Origin: Verrucomicrobiota bacterium
GTDB taxonomy: Bacteria > Verrucomicrobiota > Verrucomicrobiia > Chthoniobacterales > UBA10450
Length of the DNA stretch: 47,843 nt
NCBI GenBank assembly: GCA_003218305.1
Contig: QHMY01000041.1
Location: forward strand, 1 to 47,843
Direction: 5' to 3'
The notes beneath the pieces are model-generated. The model was not told where the DNA came from. It saw only the letters and a program-made list of their open reading frames with translations, and ran no database searches. Positions 18,025-26,536 of this stretch are shown here, piece by piece. A program made the position numbers and the translations under genes. Within the stretch, counting starts at the first letter, position 1, and the number at the start of each line of letters is the position of its first letter.

Positions 18025-18978
18025 TCATCTACGTTCGGCCTGGCTTTGGACTAGCTGGATGGCGTCGCGGAATTGGAGGGGGGCGACGATGTTGGCGAAC
18101 GATTCGGCGGAGCCGCCGGTGCCGCGAATCTCGACCGTGCCGTAATTGAAGAATCGGCCCAGCATTCCCTGGGACACGGCGACGGATTCGATCCTCGAAA
18201 TGAACATCTCGAAGGTCTGGCGCCGCACGAACCCGACCTTAATCAAAACGCGCCGATCGGTGATGACCAGCTCGCTCGTTTTAACGCTGAGCACCGCGGA
18301 CGTAATGATCGCGACCGGAATGACCAGGAGCAGCCAGACCCATGATTGGTCTTTCCAGGAAGAGATCAGCGCAATCGGCGCGATCAGGATGAGCGTGAAG
18401 ATGGCGGCAAGAATCGGCACGATAAGGACGATCCAGTGAATCGTGGTTTTGTGCAGAGGGCGTTCGTCCGCCTGCAAGGTTGCGGCGGTGTAGGGGCCGA
18501 CAGATTTGGAATCGAGGACGGGGAGGGGGGACGGCGGAGGAGGCGGGGGCGGGGACGGAGAGGATGGAGGATTAAGGATAGAGGATGGAGAAGGGAGAGA
18601 AGAAGCGGGCGGAGCCGGAGACGTTGAAGACGAGGAGGATGGAGGATTGAGGGTGGAGGATGGAGAAGGCGGAGCTGTGAGAGACGGAGAGGATGGAGGG
18701 TTGAGGATGGAGGATGGCGAAGACAAAGGCGGAGAGGATGGAGGATTGAAGGTGGAAGGCGGCGGGACCGGCGAAGGCGGGGTGGAAGACTCCTGGGGAA
18801 AGGTTGGCCGGGAAGCGCTGGCGAATTGGGGGAAGGTGGAGAGCGGCGCCCAAGTGGAGGCGCCTTCGTGCCAGGCCAGGTCGGAAGGGTCGATCGCGCC
18901 GGAAAGGAGGCGATTGCGCACCTCGGATTCGGAGTAAGGCCCGATCGGGCGGCCGTGATGGTGGATGAGAAACTCCAT
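18025..18978 (-). CDS. GYF_2 (DUF4339) domain + P/S-rich repeat linker + PH-like (bPH) membrane protein
   Basis: 317 aa; N-term 'MEFLIHHHGRPIGPYSESEVRNRLLSGAIDPSDLAWHEGASTWAPLSTF'; C-term 'SELVITDRRVLIKVGFVRRQTFEMFISRIESVAVSQGMLGRFFNYGTVEIRGTGG' is a bacterial PH pattern. Confidence 0.88.
   Translation of the reverse strand: MEFLIHHHGRPIGPYSESEVRNRLLSGAIDPSDLAWHEGASTWAPLSTFPQFASASRPTFPQESSTPPSPVPPPSTFNPPSSPPLSSPSSILNPPSSPSLTAPPSPSSTLNPPSSSSSTSPAPPASSLPSPSSILNPPSSPSPPPPPPPSPLPVLDSKSVGPYTAATLQADERPLHKTTIHWIVLIVPILAAIFTLILIAPIALISSWKDQSWVWLLLVIPVAIITSAVLSVKTSELVITDRRVLIKVGFVRRQTFEMFISRIESVAVSQGMLGRFFNYGTVEIRGTGGSAESFANIVAPLQFRDAIQLVQSQAERR
18540..18770. repeat. Degenerate minisatellite encoding the P/S-rich linker
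   Basis: Repeated GAGGATGGAGGATTGAGG(G/A)TGGAGGATGG units, encoding (S)SILNPPSSPS-like peptides on the minus strand. Confidence 0.8.
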
Positions 18979-18992
18979 GAAGGGTTAATGTG

Positions 18993-19076
18993 ATCAGTAA
19001 TCAGTAATCAGTAATCAGTAATCAGTAATCAGTAATCAGTAATCAGTAATCGGTAATCGGTAATCGGTAATCGGTG
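18993..19076. repeat. Heptanucleotide tandem repeat, 12 units
   Basis: 8x ATCAGTA (18993-19048), 3x ATCGGTA (19049-19069), 1x ATCGGTG (19070-19076). Confidence 0.97.
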
Positions 19077-19170
19077 GTCAGTCATCGCTTAGCCGTCAGT
19101 CCTCGGTCGTCGTTTGCTCGATCCGCATTGCGCCTGAGTCGGTGAAACGGTAAACAGCGACCGGGCTTAC

Positions 19171-20382
19171 ATGGCGCACGACGTTTTCATCTCGCACTCG
19201 ACCAAGGATAAAGTGGTCTCCGATGCGGTGTGCGCGGCGCTGGAGAATGGCGGGATCCGCTGTTGGGTGGCGCCACGCGATGTGCAGGCGGGACGCTCGT
19301 TTGCCGGCGAAATCACCCGCGCCATCCAGGAGAGCAAAATCATGGTGCTGATTTTCTCCGCTCACTCGAATAATTCCGAGCAGGTCCTGCGCGAGGTGCA
19401 GCTCGCGGTCAGCTCGCATCTGCACATCATCCAGTTCCGGATCGAGGACGTCCTCCTGAATGACGATCTGAAATATTTCCTGAGCACTCCGCACTGGCTC
19501 GATGCCTTGACGCCGCCGTTGGAAAATCATCTGAGGCGACTTGAAACGTCGATCAAGACTTTGCTCGATGGTGGCACGGTGGAACGAGCGGCGCGTGCGC
19601 CAGTTCCGGTTGCTCAAGCGGGCGGGCGATCGCGCGGAGGAGTGCAATGGATTTGGGGCGTGCTGGGCGCTCTGGTGGTGGGCGGATTGGTTTGGCAATT
19701 CGCGCGCGTGGGAAATCGGCCGGAGGCAGCTGCGGTATCGGCACCCGTTCCGCCGGCGGCCGCCGCCGAACCCGCCATGCCGCCGACACCGGCAACGGCG
19801 GCGAACGAAGTAGTGGTAGAATTTCCTGAGGTCGATACAGGCACAACGCCCGGGCATACGGTGGCCGCTCTTCCTTATTTGCATCGCCTCGGGATTTCAG
19901 TGACCGACATCCAGCCGGCGGAATCGGAAATCGTCCTGATTAACAATCGTGGTTTGTATCAGGGCGCGGCGGTGGCGCCGACGACCAGCCAGAACCTGAT
20001 CACGCAGGTTAATACGGGCAATGTTCCGGCCTCGTTTACTCTAAAGTTCGCGGAACCCGCCCGCAGCGCCAGCTTCACCCGGCCGGCGCTCTATCCCGCG
20101 ACCGAAAGCGGAATCACGCACCCGGCGTGGAGCGTTCATGCGCTCGACGCGGAGGGGAACGAGCTGAGTTCGCAAAGCGAAGGCCTCACCAGATGCTGGC
20201 CGCCGGCCGGTTGCAAAGAAGTTCCGGCAGTTGTCTATGCCTTGCGCGCGCCAGCCTTCGAACCGATTGCGGCGTTGCGCTTCGACTCCGATCCACGCCT
20301 CGACGGCAAGCCGTTTGCCGCCTTCAGCGCGATCATGATCGAGCGGCTGACGCTCGTGCGCGAAACGAAAGAGTCGCGCTAG
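19171..20382 (+). CDS. TIR-domain protein with a transmembrane segment and a C-terminal (predicted extracytoplasmic) domain
   Basis: 403 aa; 'HDVFISHSTKDKVVSDAVCAALENGGIRCWVAPRDVQAGRSFAGEITRAIQESKIMVLIFSAHSNNSEQVLREVQLA' is TIR; 'WIWGVLGALVVGGLVWQFA' is TM; then about 200 aa of unknown beta-rich domain. Confidence 0.9.
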   Translation: MAHDVFISHSTKDKVVSDAVCAALENGGIRCWVAPRDVQAGRSFAGEITRAIQESKIMVLIFSAHSNNSEQVLREVQLAVSSHLHIIQFRIEDVLLNDDLKYFLSTPHWLDALTPPLENHLRRLETSIKTLLDGGTVERAARAPVPVAQAGGRSRGGVQWIWGVLGALVVGGLVWQFARVGNRPEAAAVSAPVPPAAAAEPAMPPTPATAANEVVVEFPEVDTGTTPGHTVAALPYLHRLGISVTDIQPAESEIVLINNRGLYQGAAVAPTTSQNLITQVNTGNVPASFTLKFAEPARSASFTRPALYPATESGITHPAWSVHALDAEGNELSSQSEGLTRCWPPAGCKEVPAVVYALRAPAFEPIAALRFDSDPRLDGKPFAAFSAIMIERLTLVRETKESR

Positions 20383-20408
20383 CAAAAATTAACCGCGGAC
20401 AAAAATGC

Positions 20409-20502
20409 CGTCATCCCGAGCGCAGTCGAGGGTTCCCGTCGTATGTCGCGCGACGTTCTACGGGGTCCTTCGACTCCGCTGCGCTCCGCTCAGGATGACA
20501 TT
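20409..20502. repeat. REP/hairpin-type intergenic repeat
   Basis: TCATCCCGAGCGCAGTCGAGG...CCTTCGACTCCGCTGCGCTCCGCTCAGGATGACA, partly inverted ends between convergent genes. Confidence 0.6.
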
Positions 20503-20532
20503 CATTTTCGCGCCATGCCATTCCATCGAGAA

Positions 20533-21609
20533 CTACAATTGAAGCGCCGTCCGAAGATGCGGGACGAGGCGCTTGGTGAACTCGACGGAGTCGCCGGCGG
20601 ACAGGTGCGACCACTCGGGACAGGTGAAACTCGCCAGCTCCGGATGGTCTTCGTAGTAGATGCCCGGAACTTTGGTATCGTTTAGCAGGCGTTCCCAATC
20701 GCGCGCACGCGGGTTGAGCCGGTCCTCCAGAGCCTTGAGCTCGCCGTTGTGCGGAAACCGGACGAAGACAATCTTGCCCCCGCGGGCACGAAGTTTGTCG
20801 ACCGCTTTGGCCGTGTCCTGGAAACGGGCCTCGACCGCCTTGCCCATGTTCGGTCCGAACACTTCGATGGGCACATACGAAGGAGGCGGGGGAGGCGTGA
20901 AGAGTGGCAGCCAGATTTGTTGGATGCGGGTTTGCAATTCTCCGGGCTGCGCGCACTTCTCGGTCATGCGCGCCCGGCGTTCGCGGTCGACGGTTTGGAA
21001 GTAAGGCGGGAAGGTCGGCGGGACCTGGGCGTTGGGACGGTTTGGAATGGGCAGACGCATCAACAACCGCTCGAGCGTCAAGTCTTCCTGCTTTAGGAAA
21101 GCGACATGCTCTTCGAGGAACATGCCGATGTGATGGCTCGCCCGTTGGGCCAGGGTCTGCTTGCGGTAGCGACTCAAGGCCTTCTCGGAAGTTTCCAGAA
21201 GCGGGCCACCCGGCGCGAAGAACATCCCGGGCACAATGCTGCAGATAATGGTGCCGTGGAAACGCTCGTCGTTCGCGAGATCGGCGAGCACCGGATACGC
21301 GCAACTCCCGGGAAGAGCGAGTTGGACCGGGCGTTTGCCGAGCCCTTTTTCCAGCTCGTCGAGGTCGAGATCAAATAACGGGCGCGAGTCGCCGACAATA
21401 ACCAGCGACTCTGGTTGCACGGCTCGTCGGGTTTGCGTCCACAGGTCTTCGGTATCGTTCAGGGTTGGCGCGTAACCGATGGAGCGAACATAAAGTTCCC
21501 AGGCCCCGGCCGCCGCCATAACGATCAGCACGACGATGACGGTCATCCCGCGCCAGGGCACCGCTGGAATCGGCCGCTCGAACTCAGAACTGGAAGTAGA
21601 TGAAGGCAT
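20533..21609 (-). CDS. SGNH/AlgX-like membrane-anchored protein paired with MBOAT acyltransferase
   Basis: The ORF extends to 21702, but M at 21609 (MPSSTSSSEFERPIPAVPWRGMTVIVVLIVMAAAGAWELY) gives a plausible start with small overlap; 'SLVIVGDSRPLFDLDL', 'PEWSHLSAGDSVEFT' (catalytic-like DS and H). Confidence 0.75.
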   Translation of the reverse strand: MPSSTSSSEFERPIPAVPWRGMTVIVVLIVMAAAGAWELYVRSIGYAPTLNDTEDLWTQTRRAVQPESLVIVGDSRPLFDLDLDELEKGLGKRPVQLALPGSCAYPVLADLANDERFHGTIICSIVPGMFFAPGGPLLETSEKALSRYRKQTLAQRASHHIGMFLEEHVAFLKQEDLTLERLLMRLPIPNRPNAQVPPTFPPYFQTVDRERRARMTEKCAQPGELQTRIQQIWLPLFTPPPPPSYVPIEVFGPNMGKAVEARFQDTAKAVDKLRARGGKIVFVRFPHNGELKALEDRLNPRARDWERLLNDTKVPGIYYEDHPELASFTCPEWSHLSAGDSVEFTKRLVPHLRTALQL

Positions 21610-23005
21610 TGCTATTTCCCTGGTTGAGAATAATGGCGCAAGCCATGACCGCCCAGACGGCGGTGACGACCCAGCGCGGAAGACGCTCAACGGCTTGCTC
21701 AAGGCTGATTTCGCGCAGCGACCAGTGCGCGAGTATCATAAAGAAAGTGACGATGCCGATCTGAAGCATCTCGCGGGTTGCGAGGATCGCGTCGCCGTGA
21801 GCATGTCCGCCGAACATGCCGCGCAAGATTCGGGTGGCGACGGTGAAATCGGACGCGCGGAAAAAGACCCAGGCGACACAGACGGCGGCGTAGGTGACAA
21901 GGCCGAGCAGAATTTTCACCGCGAAAGCGTCGGCCCATGCCTTTTCCCCGATGAGCGCACGCAGGGTGTGTTCGATCACCAAATAGAAACCGTGCAGTAA
22001 TCCCCAGACGACAAAGGTCCAGGCCGCGCCGTGCCAGAGACCGCCGAGGAACATGACGATGACAAGGTTGATGGCGGCGCGCGCCCACCCGACCCGGTTG
22101 CCGCCGAGCGGAAAGTAGAGGTAGTCGCGCAGGAACGTGGAAAGCGAAATGTGCCAGCGCCGCCAGAAATCCGAAAAGCCGATCGCGGCGTAGGGGAAGC
22201 GGAAATTGTCTTTCAAATGGAAACCAAGGCAGAGGGCGGCGCCGATGGCGCAGGTCGAGTAGCCGGCGAAATCGAAAAAGATCTGGCCGGCAAAGGCGAT
22301 CACGCCCATCCAGGAATCGAGCGCGATCAGCGGGCCGCCGTAACCAAATACTCTATCGGCGGAACCGGCGAGCAAGGTGTCGGCGAGGACGACCTTTTCG
22401 AAGAGGCCTAAAGTCATGAGGGCCAGGCCCCAAAGGAAACGGCCGGTCTGCGGTTTCGGCGGCGCGAGGAGTTGGGGCAGGAAATCTCCCGCTCGGACGA
22501 TGGGGCCGGCCACCAGCTGAGGGAAGAAGGAGACGGCCAGGACGAAATCACGCAGCGATTTGGTCGGCGACATCACGCCGCGATAGACGTCCAGAGTGTA
22601 GGAGAGGGAATGGAAGGTGTAGAACGAAATGCCGACCGGGAGGAGGATGTCGAGATGCGGCGGTTGATAGGCGACGCCGATTTGCGCCATCAGCCATTTG
22701 AAGTTTTCGAGCAGGAAGTTCCCGTATTTGAAGAATCCGAGCATGCTCAGGTTCATGGCGACGCTGGCAACCAGCCAGACCCGACGGGAATGGCGGCCTC
22801 GGGCTTTGGCGATTCTGGCGCCGAGCCAAAAATCCATCGCGGTGGTGAAAAAGAGGAGCGCGGCGAAGGGCGGGTTCCAGGCGCCGTAGAAAACGTAACT
22901 CGCGGTTACGAGGAGGTTTTTCCGTGCCGTCCAGGAGCGCATGCTCCAATACGCGGTAACGACGACCGCGAAAAAGACGACGAACGTGAGCGAGTTAAAC
23001 AGCAT
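21584..23005 (-). CDS. MBOAT family O-acyltransferase
   Basis: 473 aa; 'PVGISFYTFHSLSYTLDVYRG', 'LWHGAAWTFVVWGLLHGFYLVIE' are MBOAT motifs. Confidence 0.93.
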   Translation of the reverse strand: MLFNSLTFVVFFAVVVTAYWSMRSWTARKNLLVTASYVFYGAWNPPFAALLFFTTAMDFWLGARIAKARGRHSRRVWLVASVAMNLSMLGFFKYGNFLLENFKWLMAQIGVAYQPPHLDILLPVGISFYTFHSLSYTLDVYRGVMSPTKSLRDFVLAVSFFPQLVAGPIVRAGDFLPQLLAPPKPQTGRFLWGLALMTLGLFEKVVLADTLLAGSADRVFGYGGPLIALDSWMGVIAFAGQIFFDFAGYSTCAIGAALCLGFHLKDNFRFPYAAIGFSDFWRRWHISLSTFLRDYLYFPLGGNRVGWARAAINLVIVMFLGGLWHGAAWTFVVWGLLHGFYLVIEHTLRALIGEKAWADAFAVKILLGLVTYAAVCVAWVFFRASDFTVATRILRGMFGGHAHGDAILATREMLQIGIVTFFMILAHWSLREISLEQAVERLPRWVVTAVWAVMACAIILNQGNSNAFIYFQF

Positions 23006-23093
23006 CCGAAGCCGATGTGCCTAGCGATTGGCGCAAGGGAGAGCAAGCGCAATGTGCGGAAGGACGAATGGCGAATGGAAAAGGAGAGGGGAT

Positions 23094-23136
23094 GACCGCG
23101 GATTAAATATCCGAGTCATCCGCGTAATCCGCGGTC
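23094..23136. repeat. Hairpin: perfect 12-bp inverted repeat GACCGCGGATTA / TAATCCGCGGTC
   Basis: Arms 23094-23105 and 23125-23136; 19-nt loop. Confidence 0.75.
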
Positions 23137-23207
23137 TAACTTTTCTGGTAGGGCGACGCTCTGCGGAGCCGCCGGCCGAGAGGAAAGGTCTCGTGGACCG
23201 AGAGAGG

Positions 23208-23660
23208 CTAGTTTGATGCAGCGGACTTCACAGTCGCGATCTTGGCGCTGCCAATAAAGGTAGCGGCCTCGTCCACGACCAGCCGCGGCGATTCGATATC
23301 ACCGTGGACCGTGCAGCCGGAGCGCAATTCGCAGCGCTCACCGGCGGTGATGTTGCCTTCGACTTTTCCATCAACGACGACGGATTTGGTTCTGATCTCG
23401 CCTTTGATCGTCGCGTGCTCGCCGACGGTCAGCCGACCATTGGAGTCGATCTTGCCTTCGACCAAGCCGTCAATGTGCAGCTCTTTCTGGAACTTGACCG
23501 AACCTTTGATGGAGACTCCCCTCGAGAGGATGCCGCCAGCGCGCGGCTGTTCCGCGGCACCATTTGGCGTCGGTTCCGTCCTGGCCGGAGCGGGCGGCGG
23601 CGGCGTGGGAGCCATCGGCGTAACGGGTTCGGTTTTTCTGCTGCCTGAAAACATCTGCAT
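23208..23660 (-). CDS. Bactofilin family polymer-forming protein
   Basis: 150 aa; 'ISRGVSIKGSVKFQKELHIDGLVEGKIDSNGRLTVGEHATIKGEIRTKSVVVDGKVEGNI' type repeats. Confidence 0.9.
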   Translation of the reverse strand: MQMFSGSRKTEPVTPMAPTPPPPAPARTEPTPNGAAEQPRAGGILSRGVSIKGSVKFQKELHIDGLVEGKIDSNGRLTVGEHATIKGEIRTKSVVVDGKVEGNITAGERCELRSGCTVHGDIESPRLVVDEAATFIGSAKIATVKSAASN

Positions 23661-23760
23661 GAGCTAAATCTCCTGGTTGCGCTGACTTTTGGTAGGGGGC
23701 GCCAGTTTGGGATAGAAGTGGCGCAAGGTCAACCGATCTTTGGCCAGAAACGGGACTCGA

Positions 23761-23926
23761 CTGTCATCCCGAGCCGCGCAGACGGCGAGGGGCCTCCCAG
23801 CTAGTCGAGCCATCACCCAATTCGGAACAACCGCCATGTCGGTGACGGTGTTGCACGTCCGAAGGTTGAAGACGAGTAATATCCTGCTGCGGGGTCCTTC
23901 GCCGTCTTCGCGGCTCGGGATGACAA
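23761..23926. mobile_element. Short inverted-repeat (MITE-like) element, copy B
   Basis: Ends TGTCATCCCGAGCCGCGCAGACGGCGAGGGGCC... / ...GGTCCTTCGCCGTCTTCGCGGCTCGGGATGACA; internal GTGACGGTGTTGCACGTCCGAAGGTTGAA shared with copy C. Confidence 0.85.
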
Positions 23927-23946
23927 GCAATCAGCCGCCGATCTCC

Positions 23947-25155
23947 TCACGCCTGAGACCGAGAAGGTTTCCCACGGCGAATCGCGAAGAGGTAATAAAG
24001 AGTGCCTCCCAGGCCAAAGGCGGTGGCGCCGAGGAAGTTTGTGGCCGGTCCCAATTTCCAAAGATACGCGCCGATGATCGCAGCCAGGCTGACGACAAGA
24101 TCGCGAACCAGATAATAAGCGCCGATCATTTGTCCGCGCCGCTCGGGCGCGCAGTAGCCGATTATCAAGGCCTTGCGTGAGGTGTCCCCGAATTCCTTCA
24201 ACCCGCGGATCGCGAAGGCGAGCAAAAGCATGGCAAAGCTGCCTGACAGCCAGAGCATCAGGGGAAAGAGCGTGAAGAACCCGAAGGTCGCGAGGATAAA
24301 AGGTTCGCGGCCGTGCTTGTCCGCGAAATGCGAGGCAGGAATGATGCAGAGCGTGGCCGCCAGCATTTCGGTTGTCGTGAGGACGCCGATCTGTCGCGCG
24401 CTGACGCCGATGTTATCCATGGCGTAGATGACGACCCAGGCGAATGGGATCCGTTCGCAAAAGCGCACTAGAATGTCGCTGAGCAAAAGCCGTCGCAGGG
24501 AGGCGTTGAAGCCTTGAAGGCTTTGCCAGAACGTCCAGCGCTCGGTCGGCGTTCCGGTGGAAACTGGCGTTTCGCGCAGCTCGCGCTGAACAAGAATTGT
24601 GGCCAGAGAAAGGACGATTGAAACAACGAGGCCGATGCGCACGCCGTTGATGATCCCGAACCGGTCGATCAGGATTCCGCCGACGATCGGTGCGATCATA
24701 ATCGGCAACCGCTTGATGACGGATTGAAGGCCGACGCCCATGGAATGGCGGTTCGCACCGAGGCTGGCCCCGACCAGCGAAAAGGTCGCGGGCAGCGAGA
24801 AACAGGTCCAGGAAAGAAAGAGAAACATGCCAGCGATGACTGCGCCCCAATGCGGCACCAGGAGCACGAGCGAATAACCGGCGATCGAGAAAATGTTGAA
24901 CGCGAGAAAGGCGCTCCGATGTCCCCAGCGATCGACCAGAACGCCGCCCGGATAGGCGTACATGGCGCCGAGCAATGTCCGGAGCGCGTCGAAAAGGCCG
25001 ATGACGAAAATGGTCGCGCCCAGAGCCTGGAGGTACTTCGGGACGAAACGCATCCAGAGTTCTTCGCCGGCGCCGATGACGAAGCTGGCGATGAGGAGGA
25101 TGACGAGGTTGCGCTTGAGACCGAAGAAATCGCCAATTCGGCGCCAGAAGTTCAC
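23947..25155 (-). CDS. MFS transporter
   Basis: 402 aa polytopic; 'YPGGVLVDRWGHRSAFLAF' MFS loop motif. Confidence 0.9.
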   Translation of the reverse strand: MNFWRRIGDFFGLKRNLVILLIASFVIGAGEELWMRFVPKYLQALGATIFVIGLFDALRTLLGAMYAYPGGVLVDRWGHRSAFLAFNIFSIAGYSLVLLVPHWGAVIAGMFLFLSWTCFSLPATFSLVGASLGANRHSMGVGLQSVIKRLPIMIAPIVGGILIDRFGIINGVRIGLVVSIVLSLATILVQRELRETPVSTGTPTERWTFWQSLQGFNASLRRLLLSDILVRFCERIPFAWVVIYAMDNIGVSARQIGVLTTTEMLAATLCIIPASHFADKHGREPFILATFGFFTLFPLMLWLSGSFAMLLLAFAIRGLKEFGDTSRKALIIGYCAPERRGQMIGAYYLVRDLVVSLAAIIGAYLWKLGPATNFLGATAFGLGGTLYYLFAIRRGKPSRSQA

Positions 25156-25246
25156 GAGGCGAGATTGCTCCGTTTCATGGCTTGCTCATGATCTTATCGG
25201 AATCGGCTGGCGACAATCGATTCCATATTGGTAGGGATAGAAGGCG

Positions 25247-25411
25247 TGTCATCCCGAGCCGCGCAGACGGCGAGGGACCTCACAATTACTCGGATGGTCA
25301 CTCAAGCCAGAACAAGCGTCACTACTGTGACGGCGTTGTTCGTCCGAAGGTTGAAAAACGCGACAAGTGCCACTGGGAGGTCCCTCTCCGTCTGCGCGGC
25401 TCGGGATGACA
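25247..25411. mobile_element. Short inverted-repeat (MITE-like) element, copy C
   Basis: Ends TGTCATCCCGAGCCGCGCAGACGGCGAGGGACCTC / GAGGTCCCTCTCCGTCTGCGCGGCTCGGGATGACA; internal GTGACGGCGTTGTTCGTCCGAAGGTTGAA. Confidence 0.88.
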
Positions 25412-25465
25412 GGCATCAGCGCGTCCTCGCTCGCTACCCTCACGAAGCGTGCTTACACTGGCGCG

Positions 25466-26482
25466 GTGCGCGCGGCCTGGAAAAGAATTCGTTACCGTCT
25501 GGAGTGGCTGGCGCTGAAGAGCGCGACGAAAATCATTCCGCTCCTCTCGCGCAACGCCTGCTATCGGCTGGCGCAACTTATCGGAGCGATCGCCGCCACC
25601 GTTGACCGGGCGGGCCGGCGAGTGGCGCTGAGCAATCTGGAAGTCGCGTTCGGCGGTGAACTGTCGTCGACCCGCCGGAACGAAATCGTGCGCGAATCCT
25701 ATCAGCATTCCGCCCGAACGATGATCGACCTTTTCTGGAGTCCGCGCCTGACGAGGGAAAATTATTCGCGCTACATCGACGTGGTAAATCTCGATCTCTG
25801 GCAGGAGGAAACGAAGCCGGGGAAACCCGTCATCTTTGCCTGCTGCCACTACAGTAACTTCGAATGGATCGCCAATGCGGCCAATTACTTCGGGATCGAG
25901 AGCGCGCTCGTGACTCACGATTTTAAGAATGAATTGCTCAACCCGATCTTTGTCAGTCTGCGCGAAAGCAGCGGGCAGCGGGTGATCTCCCGGCAGGGCG
26001 CGGTCCTTCAACTCTTCAAGACGCTTCGCCGCGGAGAACGCGTCGCGATCCTGACCGACCTGACCATTCCCGCGCAGTTGCCGACGGTGGCGATCGATTG
26101 TTTCGGGTTGAAGACGAGTGTGACCTTCGCCCATGCCTGGGCCCATCGGCGCGCCGGTGCGACCATCATCAACGTGCACTGCGAGCCGCTGCCGCGCGGA
26201 CGTTACCGGGTTGTTTTTCATCCCCGGATCGAATTTCCGTCGGACGCTTCCTTTCAGGAAATCGCGCAGGCGTGCTGGGACCAGTTCGAGCCCTTCGTCC
26301 GGGCGAACCCCGCGCCGTGGATGTGGATGTACAAGCATTGGCGCTACCGGCCGATCGCCGCCGATCCGGCGGATTATCCCTTCTACGCCAATATATCGGA
26401 GTATTTCGAGCGTCGTCTCGAGGAACGGGAGAAGAAGCTCGAGCCAATGTCCTCCACTTTGAGCGTCGAAATCCCGGCTTGA
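25466..26482 (+). CDS. LpxL/HtrB-like lysophospholipid acyltransferase
   Basis: The ORF is open from 25367, but its N-terminus is translated repeat copy C. A GTG at 25466 gives MRAAWKRIRYRLEWLALKSATKIIPLLSR..., a typical LpxL start; 'ACCHYSNFEW', 'ILTDLTIPAQ'. Confidence 0.82.
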   Translation: MRAAWKRIRYRLEWLALKSATKIIPLLSRNACYRLAQLIGAIAATVDRAGRRVALSNLEVAFGGELSSTRRNEIVRESYQHSARTMIDLFWSPRLTRENYSRYIDVVNLDLWQEETKPGKPVIFACCHYSNFEWIANAANYFGIESALVTHDFKNELLNPIFVSLRESSGQRVISRQGAVLQLFKTLRRGERVAILTDLTIPAQLPTVAIDCFGLKTSVTFAHAWAHRRAGATIINVHCEPLPRGRYRVVFHPRIEFPSDASFQEIAQACWDQFEPFVRANPAPWMWMYKHWRYRPIAADPADYPFYANISEYFERRLEEREKKLEPMSSTLSVEIPA

Positions 26483-26497
26483 GTGTCCCGCGCCTAT

Positions 26498-26536
26498 TGA
26501 CAAAAACCGCGCGATACGCTTTTCCAGTGGGTAACT
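26498..26536 (+). promoter_or_regulatory. Candidate promoter, conserved with 27401-27438
   Basis: TTGACAAAAACCGCGCGATACGCTTTTCCAGTGGGTAACT just before ATG. Confidence 0.55.

Noticed and set aside
18993-19076. Heptamer array as a possible CRISPR
   Set aside because: Units are 7 bp with no spacers; it is a simple tandem repeat, and no cas genes are in the window.
20409-20502. Counting this intergenic repeat as a further copy of the GIY-YIG-associated element
   Set aside because: It begins TCATCCCGAGCGCAGTCGAGG, a related but different repeat type with poorly matching ends, so it was kept separate.
22472-23095. 207-aa plus-strand ORF over the MBOAT gene
   Set aside because: Highly charged shadow translation; the MBOAT motif is on the opposite strand.
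25322-26503. 393-aa minus-strand ORF over the LpxL-like gene
   Set aside because: Its ends translate the dispersed repeat, and the plus strand has the acyltransferase motifs.
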